Below are positions 24,001-32,884 of a stretch of DNA of 47,527 nucleotides, one piece after another (the first letter of the stretch is position 1; every line of letters starts with the position of its first letter). Made by a program: the position numbers and the translations under genes. The stretch comes from Clostridia bacterium. GTDB taxonomy: Bacteria; Bacillota; Clostridia; Oscillospirales; CAG-272. The notes under the pieces are model-generated. The model saw only the letters and a list, made by a program, of their open reading frames with translations, ran no database searches and was not told the origin of the DNA. The stretch lies in NCBI GenBank assembly GCA_017428635.1, contig JAFRQK010000032.1:1-47527 (forward strand), read 5' to 3'.

Positions 24001-24016
24001 TTACAAGGTGAATGAA

Positions 24017-24082
24017 ATGAAAACCCGATCTGAAACGCTCCGAAAAGAATATACCCTGCGCGAACGAATGTGCCGATGTTGA
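24017..24082 (+). CDS. Short leader ORF ending Met-Cys-Arg-Cys, upstream of metY
   Basis: 21 codons from ATG 24017 to TGA 24080-24082. The peptide starts MKTRSETLRK and ends TLRERMCRC. AAGGTG at 24005-24010 stands six bases before the ATG, and the consensus promoter lies just upstream, so it should be translated. The only two cysteines are the last and third-last residues, and both codons fall in the inner hairpin of a nested RNA structure (24055-24097). The next genes make homocysteine or cysteine. By analogy with known amino-acid leader peptides, ribosomes stalling on Cys codons when cysteine is scarce could change folding and expression of metY. No terminator is visible, so control of metY translation or of RNA stability is more likely than classical attenuation. 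Confidence 0.65.
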   Translation: MKTRSETLRKEYTLRERMCRC

Positions 24083-24097
24083 GGCAGATAACGCAGG
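24055..24097 (+). ncRNA. Nested hairpin over the Cys codons of the metY leader
   Basis: Outer stem CCTGCG (24055-24060) with CGCAGG (24092-24097); inner stem TGCC (24071-24074) with GGCA (24083-24086). The Cys codons at 24071-24073 and 24077-24079 lie in the inner stem and loop. A ribosome stalled there would open both stems. Function is inferred. Confidence 0.45.
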
Positions 24098-24128
24098 TTT
24101 CCTATAAAAATTGAAATGAGGTAAAGCA

Positions 24129-25415
24129 ATGAGCAACTATAAATTCGAAACGCTTCAGCTCCACGTCGGGCAGGAGCAGGCGGACCCCGCGACCGATTCG
24201 CGCGCGGTCCCGATCTACCAGACCACTTCCTACGTTTTCCATGGCAGCGCGCACGCGGCGGCCCGCTTCGGTCTCGCCGACGCCGGCAATATCTACGGCA
24301 GACTTACGAATTCGACCCAGGACGTCCTCGAGAAGAGAGTCGCCGCTCTCGAAGGCGGCGTCGCGGCTCTCGCCCTCGCGTCCGGCGCGGCGGCGATCAC
24401 GTACACGATCGAGGCGCTGGCCGGGAAGGGCGAGCATATCGTAGCCCAGAAGACGATCTACGGCGGCAGCTTCAATCTGCTCGCCCATACCCTTCCCCAA
24501 TACGGGATCGAAACGACGTTCGTCGACGTTCACGACCTCGACGAGGTGAAAGGCGCGATCAGGCCGAACACGAAGGCGATCTTCATCGAAACGCTCGGCA
24601 ACCCGAACAGCGACATACCCGACATCGAGGCGATCGCCGGGATCGCTCACGAAAACGGCATACCGGTCGTGATCGACAACACTTTCGGAACTCCCTATCT
24701 CATCCGCCCGCTCGAACACGGAGCGGACATCGTCGTCCACTCGGCGACGAAATTCCTCGGGGGCCACGGGACGACGCTCGGCGGCATCATCGTCGACGGC
24801 GGCAAGTTCGACTGGAAGGCAGAGGCGGACAGATACGCGCCGATCGCGAAGCCGAACCCCAGTTACCACGGCGTGTCGTTCGCGGACGTCGTCGGCCCCG
24901 CCGCTTTCGTGACGTATATCCGCGCGATCCTTCTGCGCGACACGGGCGCGGCGATCTCCCCGTTCAACGCGTTTCTGCTCCTGCAGGGCGTCGAGACGCT
25001 CTCGCTCCGTCTCGAGCGTCACGCGGAAAACACGAAGAAGGTCGTCGAATACCTCGCCGGGCACCCTCTGGTTGAAAAAGTAAATCACCCTTCTCTTCCC
25101 GATCATCCGCAGCACGCTCTGTACCGGAGATACTTCCCGAACGGGGGGGCGTCGATCTTCAAGTTCGATATCAGGGGCGGCCGGGAAGAAGCGTGGACTT
25201 TCATCGATAACCTGAAGATCTTTTCCCTGCTCGCCAACGTGGCGGACGTCAAATCGCTCGTCATCCACCCCGCTTCAACGACGCACTCCCAGCTCTCCGA
25301 CGAAGAACTCGAGGCCGTCGGCATAAGGCAGAGCACGATCCGCCTCTCGATAGGGACGGAGCATATCGACGATATCATCGCCGACCTTGACGCCGGTTTC
25401 GCCGCGCTGAAATAA
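24129..25415 (+). CDS. metY: O-acetylhomoserine sulfhydrylase
   Basis: 428 residues, the usual length for MetY and longer than MetB/MetC (about 390). The N terminus [21 protein letters not shown] and the sequence [20 protein letters not shown] are typical. PLP Lys208 is in [18 protein letters not shown]. The expected reaction is O-acetylhomoserine plus sulfide to homocysteine plus acetate. The start is ATG with ATGAGGT upstream, 46 bases after the leader ORF. It is followed by cysK, so the unit makes both sulfur amino acids from sulfide, opposite a unit that draws sulfur from cysteine for Fe-S clusters. Confidence 0.95.
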   Translation: MSNYKFETLQLHVGQEQADPATDSRAVPIYQTTSYVFHGSAHAAARFGLADAGNIYGRLTNSTQDVLEKRVAALEGGVAALALASGAAAITYTIEALAGKGEHIVAQKTIYGGSFNLLAHTLPQYGIETTFVDVHDLDEVKGAIRPNTKAIFIETLGNPNSDIPDIEAIAGIAHENGIPVVIDNTFGTPYLIRPLEHGADIVVHSATKFLGGHGTTLGGIIVDGGKFDWKAEADRYAPIAKPNPSYHGVSFADVVGPAAFVTYIRAILLRDTGAAISPFNAFLLLQGVETLSLRLERHAENTKKVVEYLAGHPLVEKVNHPSLPDHPQHALYRRYFPNGGASIFKFDIRGGREEAWTFIDNLKIFSLLANVADVKSLVIHPASTTHSQLSDEELEAVGIRQSTIRLSIGTEHIDDIIADLDAGFAALK

Positions 25416-25447
25416 AAAATAAAAAAATATAAAAAAAAAGGAGATAA

Positions 25448-26386
25448 ATGAAAATGGCTAACGTTTATAAAGGTACTCTCGGACTGATAGGAAACACTCC
25501 GCTCGTAGAGGCGGTCAATCTGGAGCGCGAACTCGGCCTTGAGGCCGCCCTGCTCGTCAAACTCGAATATTTCAATCCTGCCGGAAGCGTCAAGGACAGG
25601 ATCGCGAAAGCGATGATCGAGGACGCAGAGCAGAAGGGTCTTCTGAAAGAGGGCTCCGTAATCATCGAGCCTACGTCCGGCAACACCGGCATCGGTCTCG
25701 CCGCGATCGCGGCGGCTAAGGGATACCGCATAATTCTGACGATGCCCGAAACGATGAGCGTTGAGAGGCGAAACATCCTGAAAGCATACGGCGCCGAGAT
25801 CGTCCTGACCGAGGGAACGAAAGGAATGAAGGGCGCGATCGCCAAGGCGGACGAACTCGCCGCCGAAATCCCGAACAGTTTTATCCCCGGCCAGTTCGTA
25901 AATCCCGCGAACCCGGCGATCCACAAAGCGACGACGGGTCCCGAGATCTGGCGCGACACCGACGGCGCGGTCGATATCTTCGTCGCGGGCGTCGGAACGG
26001 GCGGCACGGTCACCGGTACGGGCGAATATCTGAAAGAGCAGAAACCGTCCGTCAGGGTCGTGGCGGTGGAACCCGCGGGCTCCCCCGTCCTCTCGGAGGG
26101 CAAATCGGGTCCGCACAAGATCCAGGGCATCGGCGCGGGATTCGTTCCCGACGTTCTTAATACCGCGGTATACGACGAGGTCTTCCCCGTCGCGAACGAG
26201 GACGCGTTCGCCACGGCGAAACTCCTCGCGAAAAAGGAAGGCATCTCGGTCGGCATCTCGTCCGGCGCGGCTCTGTTCGCCGCGGTCGAGCTGGCGAAGA
26301 AGCCCGAGAACAAAGGCAAGACGATCGTCGCTCTTCTCCCCGACAGCGGAGACAGGTATTACTCCACGCCGCTGTTTACCGAATAA
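25448..26386 (+). CDS. cysK: Cysteine synthase (O-acetylserine sulfhydrylase)
   Basis: 312 residues. PLP Lys49 is in NPAGSVKDR; the substrate loop [11 protein letters not shown] and the phosphate loop [15 protein letters not shown] are both intact, and SSGAALFAA is the C-terminal family motif. It makes cysteine from O-acetylserine and sulfide. AAAGGAG fits either ATG 25448 or the ATG two codons later (25454). It follows metY after an A-rich 32-base gap. In Bacillus, CysK binds the Rrf2 regulator CymR; whether it touches the IscR-like protein here is unknown. Confidence 0.96.
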   Translation: MKMANVYKGTLGLIGNTPLVEAVNLERELGLEAALLVKLEYFNPAGSVKDRIAKAMIEDAEQKGLLKEGSVIIEPTSGNTGIGLAAIAAAKGYRIILTMPETMSVERRNILKAYGAEIVLTEGTKGMKGAIAKADELAAEIPNSFIPGQFVNPANPAIHKATTGPEIWRDTDGAVDIFVAGVGTGGTVTGTGEYLKEQKPSVRVVAVEPAGSPVLSEGKSGPHKIQGIGAGFVPDVLNTAVYDEVFPVANEDAFATAKLLAKKEGISVGISSGAALFAAVELAKKPENKGKTIVALLPDSGDRYYSTPLFTE

Positions 26387-26394
26387 AAAGATGA

Positions 26395-26424
26395 AAGAAG
26401 GGCTCCGCGGGGTCCTTCTTTTTC
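26395..26424 (+). terminator. Terminator after cysK
   Basis: AAGAAGG (26395-26401) pairs with CCTTCTT (26414-26420) around a GC-rich loop, followed by T-rich sequence. Confidence 0.75.
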
Positions 26425-26442
26425 TTTGCTTTTTGAGAAAAG

Positions 26443-26453
26443 TATGATATAAT
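26443..26453 (+). promoter_or_regulatory. Extended -10 promoter of the lipoprotein gene
   Basis: TATGATATAAT, that is TGA before TATAAT (26448-26453). The -35 region is weak (TTGCTT at 26426), which is common with an extended -10. Confidence 0.6.
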
Positions 26454-26483
26454 CAATACGTACCAATACACGGAGGTGGGATC

Positions 26484-27971
26484 ATGAAAAAAAGGATAAT
26501 TGCTCTCTTTATTCTCTGCACCTTGATACTTGCCGTCTTCGCAGGATGCGACAAAAACAAACCCGCCGAGACGGAAACCGATGTGATCTCTCAGGATACG
26601 GAATACGAGGAGCCCGAACAGACCGCCGAAATACGCGCGTACGTGGAGGAACTCGCCAGCGAAGTCAACTACAACGGCAAATCGTTCGTCTATATGGGCG
26701 GACAGGCCGACAATTTCCCCACGAAGGAAGAAGAGATCGGCGAGATCACGAGCGACGCGCTCTACTACCGTCAGCGCGACATCGTCTCTCTGTTCGGCGT
26801 CGCGTGGGAGAACGTCAACCTCGAGGGCAGCGAAGAAGTCAAGCAGACTATGATCGACGAGGTCATGGCGGGCGGAAGTTCTTTCGATCTGATAAACGGA
26901 TACGTGAGATCGGTCGGAAGGCCGACGCTCAACGCGGGCGTTCTGCACGAGGTCCAGGGCCTCTCGGCGATCGACCTTGACCGCGAATGGTGGAACCAGT
27001 CGATCAAATCGAACTATTCCCTCGCGGGAAAACTGTATTTCCTCCTCGGCCCGATCAACGTATACAACTACCTCGACACGGAAGTCGTTATTTTCAACAA
27101 GAGAGTGACCGGTATGTTCGGGATCGACGACGACGAGCTGTACGATTCCGTAAAGACGGGGAAATGGACGATCGACAAAATGTTCGAGATCGCCGGAAGG
27201 ATCCCCGAAAACGCATCGGGAAAGAGCGTTTACAGATACGCCACTCCTCAGGGGATCCCGTTCATGTTCGGCGCGGGATATACGATAACGCAATTTGACG
27301 AAGACGGTCTTCCCTACGTGGACAAGACCCTTCCGAGAGAGTACTCGGACCTTTCCGACAAACTCATACCCGTTTTCTCCGACACGTCTCAAACGGCGTT
27401 CGAGGATCCGAAAGAGCAGAAAAACTTTGAAGAAAAGTACGGAATGTCAGTGGAGGACATGTTCACCGCGGATCTCGCGCTGTTCCACTTCCCGACGACC
27501 GCCGCCGCAGAATATATGAGAGAATACGACGTCCCGTTCGGGATCCTTCCCATTCCGAAGCTGTCGGACAGCCAGCCGAACTATTACTGTTCCGCGTCGT
27601 CGTGGGCGGTCGGAGCGGTCTACGTTCTGAAAACGGCGAAAGACGTCGAAATGATCGGACGGATCACCGAAGCGATGGCGGCGCTGTCTCAGGTCTACGT
27701 AAAAGAGGCGTATTACGACAAACTCCTCAAGGCGCAGTCCATCTTCGACCTTGAATCCGCCGAAATGCTCGATATCATCTTCGCAAGCAAAGTCTACGAC
27801 ATGGCGGATCTTTACTGCGGCGGAGACATCGACAACCTCGGCGACTTCATCAAAGCGCTCGAACGCGGATTCACCTACGACAACTCGAATTTCGTGTCCG
27901 ATTATAAGTCGAACGCAAGAGTGGTAGGCATAAATATCAAGCAAATGCTCAAACTGCTTGCCAGCGACTGA
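26484..27971 (+). CDS. Extracellular solute-binding lipoprotein
   Basis: 495 residues. A lipoprotein signal peptide has the lipobox VFAGC with Cys22, so it is held on the outer face of the membrane. The rest resembles the large sugar-binding (family 1) proteins of ABC importers: LYYRQRDIVSLFGV, YYCSASSWAVGAVYVLKTAKD and a long helical C-terminal lobe. Such proteins usually catch oligosaccharides, and the length suits a complex glycan. No permease or ATPase gene lies beside it, so it must use a transporter coded elsewhere or act as a surface glycan-binding protein. It has its own promoter, ribosome site (CGGAGGTGGG) and terminator. Confidence 0.85.
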   Translation: MKKRIIALFILCTLILAVFAGCDKNKPAETETDVISQDTEYEEPEQTAEIRAYVEELASEVNYNGKSFVYMGGQADNFPTKEEEIGEITSDALYYRQRDIVSLFGVAWENVNLEGSEEVKQTMIDEVMAGGSSFDLINGYVRSVGRPTLNAGVLHEVQGLSAIDLDREWWNQSIKSNYSLAGKLYFLLGPINVYNYLDTEVVIFNKRVTGMFGIDDDELYDSVKTGKWTIDKMFEIAGRIPENASGKSVYRYATPQGIPFMFGAGYTITQFDEDGLPYVDKTLPREYSDLSDKLIPVFSDTSQTAFEDPKEQKNFEEKYGMSVEDMFTADLALFHFPTTAAAEYMREYDVPFGILPIPKLSDSQPNYYCSASSWAVGAVYVLKTAKDVEMIGRITEAMAALSQVYVKEAYYDKLLKAQSIFDLESAEMLDIIFASKVYDMADLYCGGDIDNLGDFIKALERGFTYDNSNFVSDYKSNARVVGINIKQMLKLLASD

Positions 27972-27981
27972 ACGTAAAACG

Positions 27982-28009
27982 ATCCCCGGCTTTTGCCGGG
28001 GATTTTTTA
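27982..28009 (+). terminator. Terminator after the lipoprotein gene
   Basis: ATCCCCGGC (27982-27990) and GCCGGGGAT (27995-28003) around TTTT, followed by T6. Confidence 0.92.
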
Positions 28010-28010
28010 T

Positions 28011-28039
28011 TTGAACGGAATACGGATATATGATATAAT
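28011..28039 (+). promoter_or_regulatory. Promoter of the 1568-residue SLH gene
   Basis: TTGAAC (28011-28016), 17 bases, TATAAT (28034-28039) with TGA before it. It begins two bases after the terminator T run. Confidence 0.8.
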
Positions 28040-28133
28040 TATTCTACCGTATAAAAAAGAACTTCCCTTTTGAGCGGGGTCGGGCGGCTCGCGCCTCGCC
28101 CCCGCGCGAAAGCGCTGCCTTCTGAGGTGAAAA

Positions 28134-31100
28134 GTGAAAAAAGTCCTCTCTTTTCTTCTGTGCGCCGTCATGATCTTCGCAGCGGCGATCCCCGCGTTAC
28201 CCGCGTCTGACGACGGGGACCCGGAATACGATCCGTCTGCGGTTTTCATCGACGTCCCCGCCGACGCGTGGTTCAAAGAATACGTCGGCTTCACCGCCTC
28301 GCGCGGTATCATGGGAGGCGACGGGACGCCTTATACTTTCCTGCCGCGCAAGCTCTCCACAAGAGCGATGATCGCGGTCATACTCCACAGACTCGAGGGA
28401 GAACCCGAGGCGTCGGGGTCCTCTCCCTTCGCCGATATTACCGCGAACTGGTACAGATCCGCCGTCGAGTGGGCGTACGGGGAGGGCGTAGTGAAAGGGG
28501 TGAGCGCGACCGCGTTCAGGCCCGACGGCGCGGTGACGAGGCAGGAACTCGTTACCATGCTGTACCGCTTTGCCGGATCGCGCGGTCTCGACGTGTCCGA
28601 TAAAGCGGACCTCGACCGGTTCCCCGACGCCGCGGACGTCTCGCCGTGGGCTGAAGATGCCGTAAAGTGGGCGGTCGGCACGGGTCTCGTCGTCGGACGG
28701 GGACAGGGGGACAGCGTGATCCTCGCCCCGCGCGATCACACCCCCAGATGCGAGCTCGCCGCTCTTATCGCCCGGTTCATTCCCGCGTTTGACGCGGAGG
28801 AGGAAGACGGGGAGGATCCGCTGTTCCGGATCGCGGAAGAACTTGAGGGAGCGGACGCGTGCGGCCCGCACGGAGCGGTCCTGCACGTTGAGGCGGGCCC
28901 GCCCGGGGAATTATCGGAATATACGCTGAGCGCATCGATCCTCGGCGCGTTCGGACTCGATCCGTCGATCTACGACGTCGACCTCGCCGAAGGTTCCCTC
29001 GACCATCTCCGCGACGCGTACGCGGCCGCGAAAAACGGCGTGTTCGTCACCGTTCCTCTTTCGTTTGAGATCGACAACGTACGCACGGCGGACGGCCCCG
29101 CCTCGTTCGATTCGCTCCCCGTCGCGATCCTGCGCAACGACTTTTATTCGTCCCCCGGCGCCGTTTCCTGCGATACGGACAGAATAACGGACGGGACGCT
29201 CGCGGCGAAGCTTGAAGAGATCGGCTCTCTTTACCTGTGCTCTGAACACGGATGCGCGCATCTTGAAGCGGAGGAACTCTCCGAGGATGCGTTCTCCCGC
29301 GCCGTCGCGGATCTTCTGGAACTCGACGCGGACGTTTACGAAGTCCTCCCCGAGACAGATTCCTTCGCCGCTCTGAAAAGGGCGTTCGACGGTTTGAGCG
29401 AGGGCGAGACCGCGGACGGAGTTGAAGTCGCCTTTACGGTAAGAAACAAGGCGATGGAAAAAGAATGCGGATACGAAGCGCTGAGCGGCCCGGCCGCCGT
29501 GAAGTTTTCCGTTATAAAACGGGCGGGCGAATGTCTTGCGGTCGGATGCCCGTACGAAAAAGCGAGAAGAGCAACGGAACTTTTCAATGAAAAATACGTT
29601 TGCCGCGAGCACGGAAAGGCGCATATCGCGCTGAACGGTTCCGGCCCGGCGGCGATCTCCGATATAGAAGCTCTGATGAAGGAAACCCTCGATCTCGGCG
29701 AGGATTATTCCGTCGGCGTCGACGCCGGCGCGTTCGCCGCGGGCGAGATCAGAACGACAATAACTCATAAAGCGGGTTACGCGACCGAAGGGCCCGTCTT
29801 CACCCCCGTTTACTGCGCCGGAGAAGGAACGGAGCCCGCGCATTTCACGCTCTGCGAAAACGAGCGCGACGCGTACAAGCTCATCGTTCACGACGGTTAT
29901 TCCGGCAACACGGGATACGGCTCCTGGAACGCGGGTCAGACCGAATCGGGCTGGCTCCTCGACACGAGGGGCGACGACGGCGTGCGTCACGGCGAGATAA
30001 ACGACGTGAGCGCGACTGAATCGTCTCAGGTCATCCGACAGGTCAATATGACTTCGAAAGGCGTCCTGAACCTCAGGACCTCCGTTGAGATAAAGAGCGG
30101 GTTTGACGGCGCGATCCTCGATTTCCGCAATACGGACGGCGACAGCGTCCTGAAACTGCAGACCCGGGACGGCGTCTGGAAGCTCTTGGGTTATGACGGC
30201 TCTTTCACGACGCTTTACTATCCCGCGGGACAGACGAAATTCGTCTTCGATTTAAGTATCGATCTTTACGAAGAGCGCGCCCGGATCGTGATAAACGACG
30301 AGGACCTCGGGCTCTTCCCTCTCTCGGCGCGCGGCGTCGGCGTCAACGTCGGCAGTTTCCGCTTCGCCTCCGGGAAAGAGGAAACGGTCACGTTCGGTCT
30401 CGGCCTCTGCGACGCATCGGTGAATTACGGGTTGTGGGAATATTTCGCTGAACATCACCTCTTCGGCACGCTTCCCGCGGGCTGGAAATACGAAAACGCA
30501 CGCATCGTTCCGAACGCGGGATTTCTGTCCGACGCGAAGCTCTTCGATCACTATCTCGGCGTCGGCGCGGGCGGTTTCGCAGAGAAGAGTTTTTCTCCCG
30601 CGGGCGGAAAAGTCGTCGTTCGGTTTTCGGTCCTCCCCGCGGTCTCGGGCAGCGACGCCCGGGTATCCGTTCTCGGAGGAGGCGGCGAACTGCTCGCCGT
30701 GACCGCGGACGATCTCGCCTTTTACGTCAACGGCGCGAAAGCGTACGAGTACGCGAAAAACGTGTGGTACGACCTTTACCTCGTCTGCGACACGGAGTCG
30801 GGCGAGGCGGAACTGAAAATCAACGGTATCGACCGAGGCAAGTATCCGCTCGCCGCGGCGGGCGTCCCCCTCGACGCCGTAAGGGTCGAGTGCCGCGGCG
30901 AGCCCGCGACGTTCGACGCTTTTACCGTTTATCACGAAGTTTATCACCGCGATTACGTGCCGGAGCCTGTGAAGCCCGCGGGTGAGGAAGAATATACCGT
31001 CGGGATCAACGTCTGCTCGATGTGGCAGAACGGTTTTCACGGCGGATGGGCGTGCATAACTCCATTCGACGATATCCGTCCCGTTCTCGGGTACTACGAC

Positions 31101-32840
31101 GAAGGCGTCCCCGAGACCGCCGACTGGGAGATCAAATACATGGTCGAGCACGGGATCGATTTCGAGTCGTTCGTCCTCTTCTCGATCGAAGAGACGGGCC
31201 CCGTCACTACGGGCCTCGGGATGCATCTCGAGGACGGATACAAGTACGCGAAGTACAACGATATGCTCGATTACTGCCTCATCTGGTGCAGCGCGTCGGC
31301 CTCCAGCCCGCGCGACATGGACGCGTGGCGCGACTACTACGTTCCGTACCTGATAGAGACACACTTCAAGGATCCTCATTATCTCGTGCTCGACAACAAG
31401 CCGGTCATGCAGTTTTTCCGCTTTATCGACGGCAAGGACGGCCCGTACTGGACGTCGGAAAGGCGGAAAGAGGCCTTCGATTATCTCGACGCGGAGGTCA
31501 GAAAACTCGGCTTTGACGGTATGATCTACGTCGTCGAAGAATCAAACGGAAATCCCGTCGCCGAGGGGATAGACGGACTCTACTCTTACAATCACGGTCA
31601 GGACGGCGTCTCGTTCGAGAAACTCAGGATCTCGATAGAAAACAACAGCGCGGTGGCGAAGGCCGCTGAGATCTATTACGTGCCCACCTCAGCCATCGGA
31701 TTCAACTGCGTGGGGTGGATGAACGAAAGAACGCCCCTGATGACGCCCGAAGAATTCAAAGAGAGCAACGAGTGGATAAGAGACGTGTATTTCGCGGAAG
31801 AGGACGCTCCCGACTGGGCGAAGAACCTCACTGTCGTCTGCACGTGGAACGAGTACGGCGAGGGGCACTACATCATGCCGTGCGACGGTCTTCACGGTTT
31901 TGACTACCTTGACGTTCTGCGCGAAACGTTCACGGCGGAGGGCGCCGACGCGTCGGTAAACGTCAGACCCACGGAAGCGCAGCTCGAGAGGATAAACCGC
32001 CTTTATCCGCAGGATCTGAGGCTGATCAGAGCTCAGGAAAAAGGAACGTACACGAACGGTATCGGCAAGGAAGTCCCTCTCAGCGGCGAATTGTACGAGT
32101 GGGTCGACGAACTCGATCTTGAGGCGTGCGTCGTCGGATACGACGACAATATCGTCTTAGAGGGCGGAGTCTTCTCAAACGCGTCGACGAAATCGGGATT
32201 TATAACCTTCAGGCTCGACACGAAAGCGGACGTTTCAAAATGCTCGTACGCGGGAGTCCGCATGAACGTCCCCGAACGCAAACCGATCCTGCTCTACGCG
32301 GGGACCGGGGGCCCCGGCGATTTCAAGAGCTATATCTCGAAATCGTATACAGGCGCGGGGACCGAAGAGATCTACGATATCGGGATCGTACCGGAACTTG
32401 AGGAACAGACGGTCCGCGTGAGACTGCCCGCAGGTTCCGTGCTGAGCGGGATCGGGATCGCCGCGGACGCGAGAAAGTATTTTTCATACAGTCTGAACGT
32501 TCTCGGCAGCGAGATCGCGCACAAGGTTTTGCCGGAGATCTCGCCGAGCGGCGATTATCTCTTCGGTTTTGACACGATATTCACCGATCTGCATCTGTTC
32601 GGGATGTTCGCGGAATGGGACGACGCAAGCGGTACGCTCCGGATCAGTCTTCCGGGCAGCGTGTTCGAGTTTACCGTCGGCTCTGCGTTCTATACCCTGA
32701 ACGGCGACAGACTCCCTCTCGGATACCGGATACATAAAACGGACGGGGTCCCGATGATCCCGCTGAATCTGATCGCGGATCGCGCCGGATATACGACAGA
32801 CTATTCGGACGTCACAAACGCTTACGTCTTCGCAAAATGA
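28134..32840 (+). CDS. Large SLH protein with CxxHG repeats and a GH99/WbsX-like domain
   Basis: 1568 residues from GTG 28134 (TGAGGTGA upstream). Order of parts: signal peptide (1-24); three SLH repeats (about 38-89, 98-147, 160-216); three copies of an unfamiliar 120-residue unit, each opening with Cys-x2-His-Gly (Cys243/His246, Cys369/His372, Cys490/His493); two concanavalin-like sandwiches (about 590-770 and 780-945); a catalytic-type domain (about 953-1290) with VGINVCSMWQNGFHGGW and TWNEYGEGHYIMP, the signature of the GH99/WbsX-like group; a small sandwich; and a C-terminal copper-amine-oxidase-N-like module (about 1500-1568, ending TNAYVFAK). Likely a wall-anchored enzyme on mannose-type or similar glycans; the activity is inferred. 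A second copy of its last 66 codons survives as a remnant at 33658. Confidence 0.88.
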   Translation: MKKVLSFLLCAVMIFAAAIPALPASDDGDPEYDPSAVFIDVPADAWFKEYVGFTASRGIMGGDGTPYTFLPRKLSTRAMIAVILHRLEGEPEASGSSPFADITANWYRSAVEWAYGEGVVKGVSATAFRPDGAVTRQELVTMLYRFAGSRGLDVSDKADLDRFPDAADVSPWAEDAVKWAVGTGLVVGRGQGDSVILAPRDHTPRCELAALIARFIPAFDAEEEDGEDPLFRIAEELEGADACGPHGAVLHVEAGPPGELSEYTLSASILGAFGLDPSIYDVDLAEGSLDHLRDAYAAAKNGVFVTVPLSFEIDNVRTADGPASFDSLPVAILRNDFYSSPGAVSCDTDRITDGTLAAKLEEIGSLYLCSEHGCAHLEAEELSEDAFSRAVADLLELDADVYEVLPETDSFAALKRAFDGLSEGETADGVEVAFTVRNKAMEKECGYEALSGPAAVKFSVIKRAGECLAVGCPYEKARRATELFNEKYVCREHGKAHIALNGSGPAAISDIEALMKETLDLGEDYSVGVDAGAFAAGEIRTTITHKAGYATEGPVFTPVYCAGEGTEPAHFTLCENERDAYKLIVHDGYSGNTGYGSWNAGQTESGWLLDTRGDDGVRHGEINDVSATESSQVIRQVNMTSKGVLNLRTSVEIKSGFDGAILDFRNTDGDSVLKLQTRDGVWKLLGYDGSFTTLYYPAGQTKFVFDLSIDLYEERARIVINDEDLGLFPLSARGVGVNVGSFRFASGKEETVTFGLGLCDASVNYGLWEYFAEHHLFGTLPAGWKYENARIVPNAGFLSDAKLFDHYLGVGAGGFAEKSFSPAGGKVVVRFSVLPAVSGSDARVSVLGGGGELLAVTADDLAFYVNGAKAYEYAKNVWYDLYLVCDTESGEAELKINGIDRGKYPLAAAGVPLDAVRVECRGEPATFDAFTVYHEVYHRDYVPEPVKPAGEEEYTVGINVCSMWQNGFHGGWACITPFDDIRPVLGYYDEGVPETADWEIKYMVEHGIDFESFVLFSIEETGPVTTGLGMHLEDGYKYAKYNDMLDYCLIWCSASASSPRDMDAWRDYYVPYLIETHFKDPHYLVLDNKPVMQFFRFIDGKDGPYWTSERRKEAFDYLDAEVRKLGFDGMIYVVEESNGNPVAEGIDGLYSYNHGQDGVSFEKLRISIENNSAVAKAAEIYYVPTSAIGFNCVGWMNERTPLMTPEEFKESNEWIRDVYFAEEDAPDWAKNLTVVCTWNEYGEGHYIMPCDGLHGFDYLDVLRETFTAEGADASVNVRPTEAQLERINRLYPQDLRLIRAQEKGTYTNGIGKEVPLSGELYEWVDELDLEACVVGYDDNIVLEGGVFSNASTKSGFITFRLDTKADVSKCSYAGVRMNVPERKPILLYAGTGGPGDFKSYISKSYTGAGTEEIYDIGIVPELEEQTVRVRLPAGSVLSGIGIAADARKYFSYSLNVLGSEIAHKVLPEISPSGDYLFGFDTIFTDLHLFGMFAEWDDASGTLRISLPGSVFEFTVGSAFYTLNGDRLPLGYRIHKTDGVPMIPLNLIADRAGYTTDYSDVTNAYVFAK

Positions 32841-32884
32841 ACAGGGCGCGATCTTTACCGGCAGACGCGTCACAAGGAGGAAAA

